A model generated the notes under the pieces. It worked only from the letters and a program-made list of their open reading frames with translations. It ran no database searches and had not been told where the DNA came from. From contig PHDN01000019.1 of assembly GCA_002840975.1 (NCBI GenBank), positions 1 to 64,000 of the forward strand: a DNA stretch of 64,000 nucleotides, written 5' to 3'. The translations under genes and the position numbers were made by a program. The stretch comes from Bacteroidetes bacterium HGW-Bacteroidetes-16. GTDB lineage: Bacteria; Bacteroidota; Bacteroidia; Bacteroidales; F082. Each line of letters begins with the position of its first letter. Position 1 is the stretch's first letter. Positions 16,654 to 25,455 of this stretch are shown here, one piece after another.

Positions 16654-17205
16654 ATGAAAAAAATCACGTATACACTGCTTGCCTTACTCATCATGGTAGG
16701 GCTTACCACTACAGCTCAGGAACGTTCCTATCCTGAAAAATTCGGCAAAACATTGAATCTCGGAATAGGATTGGGATATTATGGATATGTAGGCCACCCC
16801 TTGCCTGTTTTTCATGCCGATTTTGAATTTGATGTGGTCAGGAATTTTACTTTGGCACCATTTATCAATTTTTATTCGTATCGCAATAGATACAAACACC
16901 AGGACAATTACTATTATTATTATGAATCAGTGATCCCGATTGGGGTAAAGGCAACTTATTACTTTGATGAATTGCTCAATGCCAATAATAAGTGGGACTT
17001 CTATCTGGCAGGTTCGTTGGGGTTTGCTATCAGAAATTCGCACTGGGATGATGGTTATGATGGTGATCCGGATAATTTTCATGGAGCCAACCCATTATAC
17101 ATAGACCTGCATATTGGATCAGAATACCACTTTAACAATAAGCTGGGTGCATTTCTTGATTTATCCACCGGTGTATCAACGATAGGTTTAGCTGTTCACT
17201 TTTAA
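16654..17205 (+). CDS. Small outer-membrane beta-barrel protein
   Basis: The 183-residue protein starts MKKITYTLLALLIMVGLTTTAQ, a signal peptide, followed by about eight amphipathic strands with aromatic girdles (GIGLGYYGYVGH, FTLAPFINFYSY, YYYYYESVIPIGVKATYYF, WDFYLAGSLGFAIR, LYIDLHIGSEYHF) and ends in VHF. This is an OmpW/OmpX-size barrel as commonly found in Bacteroidetes. The ATG at 16654 is preferred over an in-frame ATG at 16615, which would put a non-signal extension inside the promoter. It lies under the shared stress-type promoter, so it may be an envelope-stress-induced barrel. Ligand or function unknown. Confidence 0.75.
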   Translation: MKKITYTLLALLIMVGLTTTAQERSYPEKFGKTLNLGIGLGYYGYVGHPLPVFHADFEFDVVRNFTLAPFINFYSYRNRYKHQDNYYYYYESVIPIGVKATYYFDELLNANNKWDFYLAGSLGFAIRNSHWDDGYDGDPDNFHGANPLYIDLHIGSEYHFNNKLGAFLDLSTGVSTIGLAVHF

Positions 17206-17216
17206 AAAATCATCAC

Positions 17217-17369
17217 ATGGGAAGTTTACTATATATCATAGCCATCATCCTGATAATTGGATGGGCCATCGGTTACTTTGCATACAGTGCAGGAGAAATG
17301 ATTCACATTCTACTTGTGATCGCCGTTATTGCCATCTTGTTCAGACTGATCAGCGGAAGAAGAGTGTAA
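17217..17369 (+). CDS. lmo0937-type small membrane protein (50 residues)
   Basis: A frame of 50 residues begins MGSLLYIIAIILIIGWAIGY and ends LLVIAVIAILFRLISGRRV. Two hydrophobic helices with a short GE-containing turn and a C-terminal RLISGRR tail match the lmo0937-like small membrane protein family, often clustered with CsbD and YtxH genes. It lies 11 bp after the barrel gene and 28 bp before ytxH, so it is probably co-transcribed with both. Function is unknown; the family is commonly associated with stress-induced gene clusters. Confidence 0.75.
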   Translation: MGSLLYIIAIILIIGWAIGYFAYSAGEMIHILLVIAVIAILFRLISGRRV

Positions 17370-17397
17370 AACCATTGTTTAACGTCTAAATATTATC

Positions 17398-17631
17398 ATG
17401 ATGAATTCAGGAAAAGTTTTTTTAGGCATACTGGCCGGACTTGCTGCCGGCGCCATGTTAGGACTGTTATTTGCCCCGGAAAAGGGGGCTGATACCATTA
17501 AAAAAATAACGGATATGGGAGATGATTTTACAGATGATTTAGATCGGAAATTCGATCATTTTCTGGATGTTATTGCAAAAAAAATTGATCATTTAAAGGA
17601 AGATGTTGCCGCAATTGCTAAACGAGAGTAA
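17398..17631 (+). CDS. YtxH domain protein
   Basis: The 77-residue protein has the YtxH signature: a glycine/alanine-rich membrane helix (LGILAGLAAGAMLGLLFAPEKG, from about residue 8) ending in the APEKG motif, followed by a charged amphipathic helix (about 35-77) likely to form a coiled coil. YtxH proteins are single-span general-stress proteins of unknown mechanism. The position after the lmo0937-like gene and behind a CsbD gene is the usual stress-cluster neighbourhood. The ATG at 17398 is followed by a second ATG (17401); either could serve. Confidence 0.85.
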   Translation: MMNSGKVFLGILAGLAAGAMLGLLFAPEKGADTIKKITDMGDDFTDDLDRKFDHFLDVIAKKIDHLKEDVAAIAKRE

Positions 17632-17761
17632 GTAGCAGCCAATCAAACCTGGCAAGATGCCAAGGTACTCAAATTGAATCTGATGGATAACTGAGATTTA
17701 GTTGACTTTTCTTTTAGCAATGAAGTAGACGGTATCTAAACAAAATTGAATTGTTGACAAT

Positions 17762-18865
17762 ATGAAGGATCATCATTTTACACTGCCTTTTTATGCCAGG
17801 GCATCGGTATTTTTCGTTGGACTGTATGTTGTCGTCTCAATTTTGTATATAACACAAAGTATTGTTGTTCCTCTTATTTTTGCCCTGATTATTTCCATAG
17901 TGCTTCATCCGGTTGTCAACTTTTTTGTAAAAATAAAAATAAACAGGATTGTAGCCATTATCATAACACTGACATTAACCTTAGCGGTGATTGGTAGTTT
18001 TGGTATGTTATTGGTTTCTCAGGCAAGCTTATTTAGTGAATCATGGCCAAAATTTGTTGTCAAGTTTACTGAAATCTTTAATGAGTCGGTTACCTGGGCT
18101 TCGGGTTATTTTGATATCAGTCCTCAAAAAATCGAGGCATGGGTTTCAAAGACCAAAGGTGAAATGTTCAATACCAGCGGTTCATCAATCAAACAAACGA
18201 TCACCAGTGTAAGTAGTGGGATGGTGACCTTGTTTGTCATCCCGGTATACATCTTTATGTTTTTATATTATAAACCGCTGCTGCTTGAATTTTTTCACAA
18301 ACTATTTAGTGAAGAAAACCACACTGCGGTTGGTCAGGTTATTAACCAGATAAAAACGGTTATTCAGCGCTATCTTATTGGATTGGTACTCGAAGTCATT
18401 ATTGTTGCCACACTTAATTCTGTTGGTTTGTTGATATTAGGAATTGATTATGCCATATTACTGGGGATTATTGGTGCATTGCTCAACCTGATTCCGTATA
18501 TTGGTGGACTTGTTGCTGTGGCATTGCCTATGATGATTGCCATCGTCACCACTTCCTCACCAATAAACGCGTTGTACGTTCTGGGTATTTATTATTTCAT
18601 CCAACTCATCGATAACAATTACATTGTCCCTATGATTGTGGCATCAAAAGTTAAAATCAACGCACTTGTCTCCATCATTGCCATCTTTGCATTTGGTGTT
18701 TTGTGGGGCATCCCCGGCATGTTCCTGTCTATTCCGCTTGTCGCCATTCTCAAAGTCGTATTCGATCATTTTGAATCGTTAAAACCCTGGGGCTTTTTGT
18801 TAGGCGATACCATGCCGGCAATAGAACTGTTTAAACTTAAACTTAAAACCAAAAGAAAAAGCTAA
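17762..18865 (+). CDS. AI-2E family transporter (YhhQ/PerM-like permease)
   Basis: The 367-residue integral membrane protein has the family's layout: two to three N-terminal helices (about 10-90), a soluble region (about 95-150), and a C-terminal bundle of five helices with the conserved LGIDYAILLGIIGALLNLIP and YIGG (about 225-250), followed by PMI and GIPGMFLSIPL motifs. The family (PF01594) is named after the E. coli autoinducer-2 exporter candidate, but members include transporters of other substrates, so export of AI-2 is not implied. It sits between stress proteins and the Mla operon, starting 130 bp after ytxH. Confidence 0.88.
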   Translation: MKDHHFTLPFYARASVFFVGLYVVVSILYITQSIVVPLIFALIISIVLHPVVNFFVKIKINRIVAIIITLTLTLAVIGSFGMLLVSQASLFSESWPKFVVKFTEIFNESVTWASGYFDISPQKIEAWVSKTKGEMFNTSGSSIKQTITSVSSGMVTLFVIPVYIFMFLYYKPLLLEFFHKLFSEENHTAVGQVINQIKTVIQRYLIGLVLEVIIVATLNSVGLLILGIDYAILLGIIGALLNLIPYIGGLVAVALPMMIAIVTTSSPINALYVLGIYYFIQLIDNNYIVPMIVASKVKINALVSIIAIFAFGVLWGIPGMFLSIPLVAILKVVFDHFESLKPWGFLLGDTMPAIELFKLKLKTKRKS

Positions 18866-18918
18866 ATAAACGCCCATGGGCAGGAATTTGACTTAGTAGA
18901 TTAATTTAGACTTACGGT

Positions 18919-19758
18919 ATGAAAAATTTACATCCAGTTATAAAAATAAAAAGTTTTGCTACCGGGAAATCCGTTAAGATCAGCGAAAAAACGCTTGAGA
19001 AAACACAAATGGCTACTGAATTCTTTTCCGACATCGGGAATATGGCGATCTTTATAAAAGAAATTGTTAAGGAAACATTTTCACGGGATTTCGAATTCAA
19101 GGAGTTTTTACGCCAGTGTTATGAAATAGGAAACAAATCGTTGCCGCTGATTGCCATAACAGGAGCCATTATGGGTGTGGTACTCACGATTCAATCGCGT
19201 CCGGCGCTTGAAGATTTTGGAGCCGTTACCATGCTTCCCGGAATGGTAGCTGTATCCATTATCAGGGAAATAGGTCCGGTGATCACGGCGTTAATACTTG
19301 CCGGTAAAATTGGTTCAGGAATGGGGGCTGAATTGGGATCGATGAAAGTTTCGGAGCAAATAGATGCCATGGAAGTTTCTGCAACCAATCCTATGCGTTA
19401 CCTGGTTGTAACACGCGTGCTGGCCGCCACATTCATGGTGCCTATTCTTGTATTATTTGCTGATGGGTTAGGACTATTTGGAAGCTGGGTAGGTGTGAAT
19501 ATTAAAGGAGATGTTAGCATCGTTTTGTTCTTGTCGCAGGCCTTCAGTTCAGTTGAATTCATCGATTTCTTTCCTGCATTGGTCAAATCGTTTTTCTTTG
19601 GAAGTGTGATTGGCATTGTTGGATGCTACAAGGGGTATAATGCCGGACGAGGTACCGAAAGCGTTGGTGTGGCCGCGAACTCGGCGGTTGTTTTATCGTC
19701 GCTGCTTGTTATTGTTGTTGACTTGATTGCAGTACAAATAACCGATATGATCTTATGA
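18919..19758 (+). CDS. mlaE: MlaE-type ABC transporter permease (phospholipid transport)
   Basis: The 279-residue permease carries the MlaE/PF02405 hallmark regions: an N-terminal amphipathic helix, LPLIAITGAIMGVVLTIQSRP-like first span (about 78-98), the REIGPVITALILAGKIGSGMGAELG core (about 115-140) and the C-terminal GSVIGIVGCYKGYNAGRGTESVG segment (about 233-255). In the Mla system MlaE dimers with MlaF ATPases and an MlaD hexamer move phospholipids between inner and outer membranes and help keep outer-membrane asymmetry. The gene order mlaE-mlaF-mlaD is conserved here, with a 4-bp overlap to mlaF. Annotators may also call it a generic ABC permease. Confidence 0.92.
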   Translation: MKNLHPVIKIKSFATGKSVKISEKTLEKTQMATEFFSDIGNMAIFIKEIVKETFSRDFEFKEFLRQCYEIGNKSLPLIAITGAIMGVVLTIQSRPALEDFGAVTMLPGMVAVSIIREIGPVITALILAGKIGSGMGAELGSMKVSEQIDAMEVSATNPMRYLVVTRVLAATFMVPILVLFADGLGLFGSWVGVNIKGDVSIVLFLSQAFSSVEFIDFFPALVKSFFFGSVIGIVGCYKGYNAGRGTESVGVAANSAVVLSSLLVIVVDLIAVQITDMIL

Positions 19759-20537
19759 AAAACCTGCAAAAAGAACCAGTCCCTACTATTTCTGCGAAGG
19801 AAAAACCCGATAGAAAGATGATTGAAATTATTGGCCTGAAAAAAGGTTTTAACAACCAGGAGGTGTTAAAAGATATTTCGTTACAACTTTTTAGTGGCGA
19901 AAACCTGGTAGTACTTGGAAAATCGGGATCAGGTAAGTCGGTCCTGATTCAATGTATTATCCGTTTATTGGTTCCTGATGCCGGATCCATTGAAGTGCTT
20001 GGGAAGGATGTCAATTCACTTAACAGGAATGAACTGGATGAGTTAAGAAAGAAAATTGGTTTTCTTTTCCAGAGTGGTGCCTTGTATGATTCGATGACTG
20101 TGAAACAAAACCTGGAGTTTCCACTGCGGAGAATAAGAAAACACCTGACCGAACAGGAGATTAAAGAGAAAGTGAATGAAGTGCTCGAAAATGTGGGGCT
20201 GGCAGATGCTTTGGACAAGATGCCTTCGCAACTTTCTGGTGGGATGCGCAAACGGATCAGTTTGGCCCGAACTATTGTGATCGACCCGTCGATCATGTTA
20301 TATGACGAACCTACCACTGGCCTCGACCCGGTAACATCCGATGAAATAAGTGCGCTTATCAATGAGGTACAGAAAAAATATAAAACATCTTCTATCATCA
20401 TCACACATGATATCGAATGTGCAAAAGCCACTGCCGACCGGATCATGATGCTGCAAGACGGAGAGGTGTATTTAGAAGGAAAAATTAATGACTTTGAAAA
20501 TTCAACTGACCCCATTATAAAGTCATTCTTTAAGTAA
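19755..20537 (+). CDS. mlaF: MlaF-type ABC transporter ATPase
   Basis: The 260-residue ATPase has Walker A GKSGSGKS (about residues 55-62), the Q-loop FLFQSGALYDSMT characteristic of Mla/Ttg2A ATPases, the signature LSGGMRKRISLARTI (about 158-172) and Walker B LYDEPTTGLDP. The first about 20 residues precede the conserved MIEIIGLKKGF, so a start at the internal ATG (19818) is possible; the upstream ATG overlaps the mlaE stop by 4 bp and implies coupled translation. It energises phospholipid transport by the MlaE permease. Next to mlaD. Confidence 0.92.
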   Translation: MKNLQKEPVPTISAKEKPDRKMIEIIGLKKGFNNQEVLKDISLQLFSGENLVVLGKSGSGKSVLIQCIIRLLVPDAGSIEVLGKDVNSLNRNELDELRKKIGFLFQSGALYDSMTVKQNLEFPLRRIRKHLTEQEIKEKVNEVLENVGLADALDKMPSQLSGGMRKRISLARTIVIDPSIMLYDEPTTGLDPVTSDEISALINEVQKKYKTSSIIITHDIECAKATADRIMMLQDGEVYLEGKINDFENSTDPIIKSFFK

Positions 20538-20578
20538 CTAAAACATGATTATAAATTTCATTTTAAAGATACATTGTT

Positions 20579-21292
20579 ATGAAATCAACACAATTTAAAG
20601 TCCGTTTGGGCCTGTTTGTTACCGGCGGATTTTTACTGCTTGCTTTAGCTATATTCATGATAGGAAAGCAGAAAAACCTGTTTAATCCTGTTTTTACAAT
20701 CTATGCCAATTTCTATAATGTAAGCGGACTACAGGTTGGCAATACCATCCGGTTCTCCGGTATCAATGTAGGAACAGTTGACAATATTAGAATAGTGAAT
20801 GATTCTACCGTAAAGGTGGACATGATTATTGAAAAGAAGGTCCAGCCCTTTATTAAGACCGATAGTGAGGTTACCATTGGTTCAGAAGGAATTATAGGAG
20901 ACCGTGTTATAATTATTACTCAAGGAACCACCGAGGCTCCGTCGATTAAGGAAAAACAATTCCTCGACTCTGTGGAACCTGTTGAAATGGATGCCATTAT
21001 GGCAAGTCTTGAGGTTACGGCTTTAAATGCAGAGGTCATTACACAACAATTGGCAGAGATCATGATCAATATTAACGAGGGTAAAGGTTTAATTGGAATG
21101 CTTATCAAAGATACAACCATAGCCGGGAATATCGATCAGACGATCGTCAACTTAAAAGAGAGCAGCAAGGGATTGGATGAAAATATGGATGCCGTAAAAG
21201 GCAGTTGGCTGTTAAGGGGCTATTATAAACGAAAAGCCAGAAAAGCCGAGAAAGCGCGTGAAGATGAATTGGATGAAAATAAAGCAGACTAA
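20579..21292 (+). CDS. mlaD: MlaD-like MCE-domain substrate-binding protein
   Basis: The 237-residue protein has one N-terminal membrane helix (about 8-28) and an MCE domain (about 35-125) with the typical VSGLQVGNTIRFSGINVGTV and EGIIGDRVI motifs, then a helical C-terminal tail (about 140-237) rich in charge and ending in RKAEKAREDELDENKAD. MCE proteins hexamerise through this domain to form the lipid channel above MlaE. The length is close to other Bacteroidetes MlaD proteins. No lipobox is present. It closes the mlaEFD operon; homologues of MlaA, MlaB and MlaC are not seen in the window. Confidence 0.9.
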   Translation: MKSTQFKVRLGLFVTGGFLLLALAIFMIGKQKNLFNPVFTIYANFYNVSGLQVGNTIRFSGINVGTVDNIRIVNDSTVKVDMIIEKKVQPFIKTDSEVTIGSEGIIGDRVIIITQGTTEAPSIKEKQFLDSVEPVEMDAIMASLEVTALNAEVITQQLAEIMININEGKGLIGMLIKDTTIAGNIDQTIVNLKESSKGLDENMDAVKGSWLLRGYYKRKARKAEKAREDELDENKAD

Positions 21293-21309
21293 TATAGAAT
21301 CACAAAAAA

Positions 21310-21498
21310 ATGAAAGTAGTTAAATTAATAATCGCTGTTGTATTTTCCATCGGGCTTGTGTTTGGAACAAGCTCCTGTGCCACCTTTGTCCATCAAGACA
21401 GTGGACAGCATAGAGGATGGAACAAAAATTCGAATAACCCGCATCACTACAATTCTACCAACCCTGGAAAAGCCAAGGGAAAGCATAAGAATAAATAG
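21310..21498 (+). CDS. Small lipoprotein with His/Asn-rich tail
   Basis: The 62-residue precursor has a hydrophobic signal segment followed by a lipobox-like GTSSC (Cys at about residue 23), leaving a mature peptide of about 40 residues rich in His, Asn, Lys and Gly (HRGWNKNSNNPHHYN and GKAKGKHKNK). Similar tiny lipoproteins with a W-x-KN-x-NNP-HH motif are widespread in Bacteroidetes and are sometimes annotated, without good basis, as a quinol oxidase subunit. Function unknown; the histidines could bind metal. It starts 17 bp after mlaD, so it may belong to that transcript. Confidence 0.68.
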   Translation: MKVVKLIIAVVFSIGLVFGTSSCATFVHQDSGQHRGWNKNSNNPHHYNSTNPGKAKGKHKNK

Positions 21499-21723
21499 GG
21501 ATAAGGTATTGTTGGTAATCATGGGAAAACAGCTCGTGTCTCCGATGGGTAACTCTCTTCCGGAAGGAAGGTGATTTTGTATTGATATTCAATCAAATAG
21601 CAATAAAAATCATTCATATTATTTTCTTTCCGGCTTGGATTGAAACGGCCAGATAAAAAAAAACGACTATTTTTCAGATTCTTATTTTTTCTATTATCTT
21701 TATCGTTTCATAAAAGCAGGAAT

Positions 21724-22284
21724 TTGAAACTCTATATTCGGTATATGGTCAGCCTTCGATGTAAAATGAAGGTAAAAGAGGAGTTGAGCAAATTGGGCTT
21801 ACATTATATCCTTGTGAACCTGGGTACGGTTGAAATTCTTGAAAACATTACAGATTTACAACACCAACAACTAAAGGAAAACCTGCTCAGCTCCGGGCTG
21901 GAATTATTGGACGATAAAAGAAGCATCCTGATTGAGAAAATAAAGGCAGTCATCGTAGAAATGATTCACTATGCGGAGGAATTGCCCAAGGTTAATTATT
22001 CTGATCATATCAGTGAAAAGTTGAATCTCGATTACACCTATCTTTCCAATGTATTTTCTGAGGTGACAGGAATTACCATCAGGCAATATATCATCGTCCA
22101 TAAAATTGAAAAGGTTAAGGAGTTGCTTTTATATGACGAGCTTAACCTGACAGAGATTTCGTATAGGATGCAATACAGCAGTGTAGCCCATCTATCCAAC
22201 CAGTTCAAGAAAATTACCGGGCTTACGCCCACTTTTTACAGGCAATTGAAGAAAAAACGAGAATCCAACCTCGAAAACCTCTAA
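21724..22284 (+). CDS. AraC-family transcriptional regulator with HMA-like N-terminal domain
   Basis: The C-terminal half (about 95-180) is an AraC-type pair of helix-turn-helix motifs, with YTYLSNVFSEVTGITIRQYI, the linker HKIEKVKELLLYDELNLTEIS and the family signature ending SNQFKKITGLTPTFYR. The N-terminal half resembles a heavy-metal-associated fold (MVSLRCKMKVKEELSKLGL, then LGTVEI and a final helix), but the first cysteine of the usual MxCxxC is serine, so metal binding is doubtful. I place the start at TTG 21724, preceded by AGCAGGA, since frames beginning at 21640 would translate an A/T-rich promoter that contains TATCTTTA (21695-21702); ATG 21745 is also possible. AraC proteins often bind direct repeats 21 bp apart, the spacing found in four nearby promoters, so it is a candidate regulator of them. 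Confidence 0.82.
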   Translation: MKLYIRYMVSLRCKMKVKEELSKLGLHYILVNLGTVEILENITDLQHQQLKENLLSSGLELLDDKRSILIEKIKAVIVEMIHYAEELPKVNYSDHISEKLNLDYTYLSNVFSEVTGITIRQYIIVHKIEKVKELLLYDELNLTEISYRMQYSSVAHLSNQFKKITGLTPTFYRQLKKKRESNLENL

Positions 22285-22397
22285 AATGTTGAAAATTTCT
22301 TTGCTTGTTTATTCCATTTAGAATGAGGTAGTAAAACTGATTGTTTTCATTTTGGCCGCGTGTTGTGGCCAGTGGTTATTCTAGCTTTTCGCGTGTT

Positions 22398-23045
22398 TCA
22401 AGTAGCCAATTGTTTTTTGCCTTTCAAATCGAAGCGATTTACTTTGTAGAATACAAAACTTTCCACCAAATACTCCAAATATTTTTCTATAGTAGTGTGA
22501 TGTATGTTTTGACCGTCTTGCTTGAGCGTTTTGGAGATATTACTTGGCGAGAGTGGGTTTCCAATGCTAGAAGACACAAATTTTACAATGTTAGAAAAAG
22601 CACGTTTATCGTTTATTTGGTGCCGTTGTGTGATGTCTTTTTCGATTATTGTAGTGTAAATAGCTTCCAGATATTCATAAATTTTATCATAACCGCTTTC
22701 TCGCAGTTCCACACCTTTGGGTAACAATGTTTCGTTTACGTAATCAAAAAACAAGGCTTCGTAATTGAGGTACTTGTTACTCGTGTCAATCTTGCGCGCC
22801 GATAAGTATTCTTTGAACGAAAAGGGTAAAATAGAAATTTCTATATAACGACCGCTCAGCGAAGTTGCTAATTCGCTACTTAATAAAGATGCATTTGAGC
22901 CAGTAATGTAAACATCTGTATTTTCGGTGGCAAAAAGCCCGTCCACTAATTTTTCAAAATGCGGTATGTTTTGCACTTCGTCCAAAAAAACATAATTTGT
23001 TTTATCGGTTTGTAATTTTTTCTTTATCTCAAAGTAAATTATCAA
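22398..23045 (-). pseudogene. Remnant of an AAA ATPase with DUF4143 domain
   Basis: The 215 residues match the middle of the common ATP-binding protein family with an N-terminal AAA (PF13173-type) and C-terminal DUF4143 domain. Visible are the Walker B region (NYVFLDEVQNIPHFEKLVDGLF), the sensor segment YITGSNASLLSSELATSLSGRYIEI and the DUF4143 part up to YLEYLVESFVFYKVNRFDLKGK. Full-length members are about 380-430 residues. The Walker A region (about 80-90 residues) is missing at the start and the last about 100 residues are missing at the end, where the frame stops soon after FDLKGK. It lies alone between the AraC gene and tamA. The family is often toxin-like or mobile and is often found as decayed copies. 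Translation of a functional protein is unlikely. Confidence 0.75.
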
Positions 23046-23125
23046 AACATGCTAAATCCGCAAGTTTTGATAATTGCGGATTGTCCAGCTTTCCTGCCTT
23101 TCTGAGGCAAAGAATTTTGTTTTGC

Positions 23126-25435
23126 TTAGAATGGATACCCAATGGCAATATTTAATACCAGGTTTTCTCTTCGCCATGTAGAGCTACCCGGGTTCATCTC
23201 ATTGATGACCCACCTTCTGTTTTCTTCAAGCCATGGTTTTCGTAATGGGATGGCCAAATCGAATCGCAACACGAAGAACGAAACATCTATTCGTAATCCA
23301 ACGCCTGCCCCAACAGCCACTTCGTTAATGAAATTGGAAAACGAAAATGGATTTCCTGTGTTCGCGGGATTTGATTTTAATTCCCAGACATTTCCTGCAT
23401 CAACAAATAATGCCCCTTTAAAAAAGCTGATAATGTTAAAGCGGTATTCGCCATTCAATTCCAATTTTACATCACCACCCAATTGCAGGAATATACCGCT
23501 ATCGGTACTTTGATCGTAGTTTCCGGGACCTACGGAGTTGATGTGAAACGCGCGAAGGCTGTTGGGTCCCCCACTAAAAAATTGCTTGCTGTAGGGAAGG
23601 GTTATACTGTTGCCATAAGGTACGGCCAATCCCATGAAAATCCTCGACACCAATTTATTCTGATCTTGTAAGTTGTAGTAACCACGACCATCGACACTGA
23701 TTCTTGCAAATTGCGAAAAGACCGATCCGACCACTTTTAAGGGCTCATCAGAGGATATTTTTTTCCCGCCTATTATTTTTACCAATGACAGGGAGTTTCC
23801 CGCAAATTCTGTTGCTAAATGGAAATAGTATTGCATCTTTTTGCCCGGTAGAACTTGTTCATTATACGTGAAGGAATAACTCCCTCCGGCAATAAATTGC
23901 TCTTCATAGCTTTTTTTAAGAAAAGGATTGGATGCCAGTAAGGCCAGGAATTCAGCTGATTGGTTGCCATATGAAGAATAACTAATACTGATGGGGTTTA
24001 ATTCATGTTCTTTTCTGATTTCTTCTTTCCATTTAAACCCGTAAATGATTTCGAAGGTGCGCATGTCGTAATAGTTTACCATTTTTGAAAAAGTAAACGA
24101 AAGTGAAAGATGGGTTTTTGGAGTATACATGCTACTTTCCCGTATCTTAAAAGGCAACAGAAAACGCGGGAAATACATCTCCACTTTGGGACTTATGGAA
24201 TAAGAAAACAAATTTTTATTTTTCCCGCTTAGCTGGGCCTCGAATCTTCCATCGATTTTTAAATTAAGCAATTCAGCTCCTTTAAAAGTATTTCTATTCA
24301 GAAAACTCAAATTCAGTTTTGGACCTGTATAGTTATTTGATTTTGAAATGATGTCCACTTCTGCCTTGAACGTGTGCTTTGACATAGGTGTCATGAATAT
24401 GAACACATCCAATAATCTGTTGAGTACGGTATCACTTTCAGAAAATTTCACCCGTACAAATTTGAAATTGCCCATCGACATCAACCGGTTAAGTGTCATA
24501 CTGTGGTTCTTTCGTGAATAGAGTTCCTGTTTTTTTAAGAAAACCGATCGCAATATAACCCTTGGCCGGATTTCCATTTCCGCTTCCTTCCCCAGAAAAA
24601 TAGTACCTTGATAATGGAGCGTGTCTTTGGCTTGTACACTATCAGCAGCAGCTAAAGAATAGTCTTGATCGATAATCACCTGGTTTATGCGATAGGCTAT
24701 CGTTGCATTTTGTGGAATGCTGTCTTTTAATTCGAGACTGAATGATACCGTTCGGTTTATTTCAGAAGTATCGGCCTTAAAGATCAAATAGTCGGGATTA
24801 AAGTAGAAGTAACCGTGGTTTTTCAACAAGGCATCCATCCTGTTTCTTTCGGTTTTTAATTTTTCAAGGTTATAATCTTCTCCTGGTTTAATCAACGTTT
24901 CATCAGTTCTATTCAGAATCAATTGACGCACACTATCATCCGAAATGCTGTTTACAAGCTCCTTTGTCGTATAAGGTTTATGGATGCTACTGGTGTAAAT
25001 CACTTTCGCCGTACGTTTTTTTTCGATGATGTTAAATCGGGTAATGCCCTTGAATATCCCAATGTTATAGAGTTTGGCATTGATGATGTCGGATGTCATC
25101 GAAGAATTCACCTGGCTCATCAAAACAGGTGCTTCCCCGGTTTTTTTAAGCCACTTCTTAAATTTACTTTTAGGATGATCTCCTGCCAACATGTATATCC
25201 ATAATTTGGGACGCATACCTAAATAACGTTTGTTGGGTTTTGGCGATAGTCCATTTTCTGCCGTCTTTGTAATAAACCGGGTTTTTGAATTTTTGAGGTC
25301 GTCTTTTGATTCCAGTTTTATCACCCCACCCGTGTATAGTTTTTCTCCTTCCGGTAAATGTCGCGTACCGGTACATGCCGTAATAAGCAGCAGCATAATC
25401 AATAGTATGCTTTTATTTAGGATCGATCCCGTCAT
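23126..25435 (-). CDS. TamA/BamA-family outer-membrane protein (Omp85 superfamily), lipoprotein signal
   Basis: The 769-residue protein starts MTGSILNKSILLIMLLLITAC, a lipoprotein signal with Cys at position 21, continues with periplasmic POTRA-like segments (to about residue 400), and ends in a 16-strand-size barrel with Omp85 features such as the FFSGGPNSLRAF motif (the conserved VRGF/Y-type loop) and C-terminal NLVLNIAIGYPF. In Bacteroidetes this type pairs with TamB and is thought to act in outer-membrane protein or lipid export. The frame opens 8 codons earlier with GTG overlapping the tamB stop; the ATG at 25435 gives a clean signal. It is directly downstream of tamB and probably co-transcribed from the promoter near 30541-30608. 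Confidence 0.88.
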   Translation of the reverse strand: MTGSILNKSILLIMLLLITACTGTRHLPEGEKLYTGGVIKLESKDDLKNSKTRFITKTAENGLSPKPNKRYLGMRPKLWIYMLAGDHPKSKFKKWLKKTGEAPVLMSQVNSSMTSDIINAKLYNIGIFKGITRFNIIEKKRTAKVIYTSSIHKPYTTKELVNSISDDSVRQLILNRTDETLIKPGEDYNLEKLKTERNRMDALLKNHGYFYFNPDYLIFKADTSEINRTVSFSLELKDSIPQNATIAYRINQVIIDQDYSLAAADSVQAKDTLHYQGTIFLGKEAEMEIRPRVILRSVFLKKQELYSRKNHSMTLNRLMSMGNFKFVRVKFSESDTVLNRLLDVFIFMTPMSKHTFKAEVDIISKSNNYTGPKLNLSFLNRNTFKGAELLNLKIDGRFEAQLSGKNKNLFSYSISPKVEMYFPRFLLPFKIRESSMYTPKTHLSLSFTFSKMVNYYDMRTFEIIYGFKWKEEIRKEHELNPISISYSSYGNQSAEFLALLASNPFLKKSYEEQFIAGGSYSFTYNEQVLPGKKMQYYFHLATEFAGNSLSLVKIIGGKKISSDEPLKVVGSVFSQFARISVDGRGYYNLQDQNKLVSRIFMGLAVPYGNSITLPYSKQFFSGGPNSLRAFHINSVGPGNYDQSTDSGIFLQLGGDVKLELNGEYRFNIISFFKGALFVDAGNVWELKSNPANTGNPFSFSNFINEVAVGAGVGLRIDVSFFVLRFDLAIPLRKPWLEENRRWVINEMNPGSSTWRRENLVLNIAIGYPF

Positions 25436-25455
25436 GTCTATTGGTTTTCGATGAA

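Noticed and set aside
23046-23125. Minus-strand protein-like stretch overlapping the tamA stop in another frame
   Set aside because: It has no start codon of its own, is short and probably reflects chance codons in a degraded junction.
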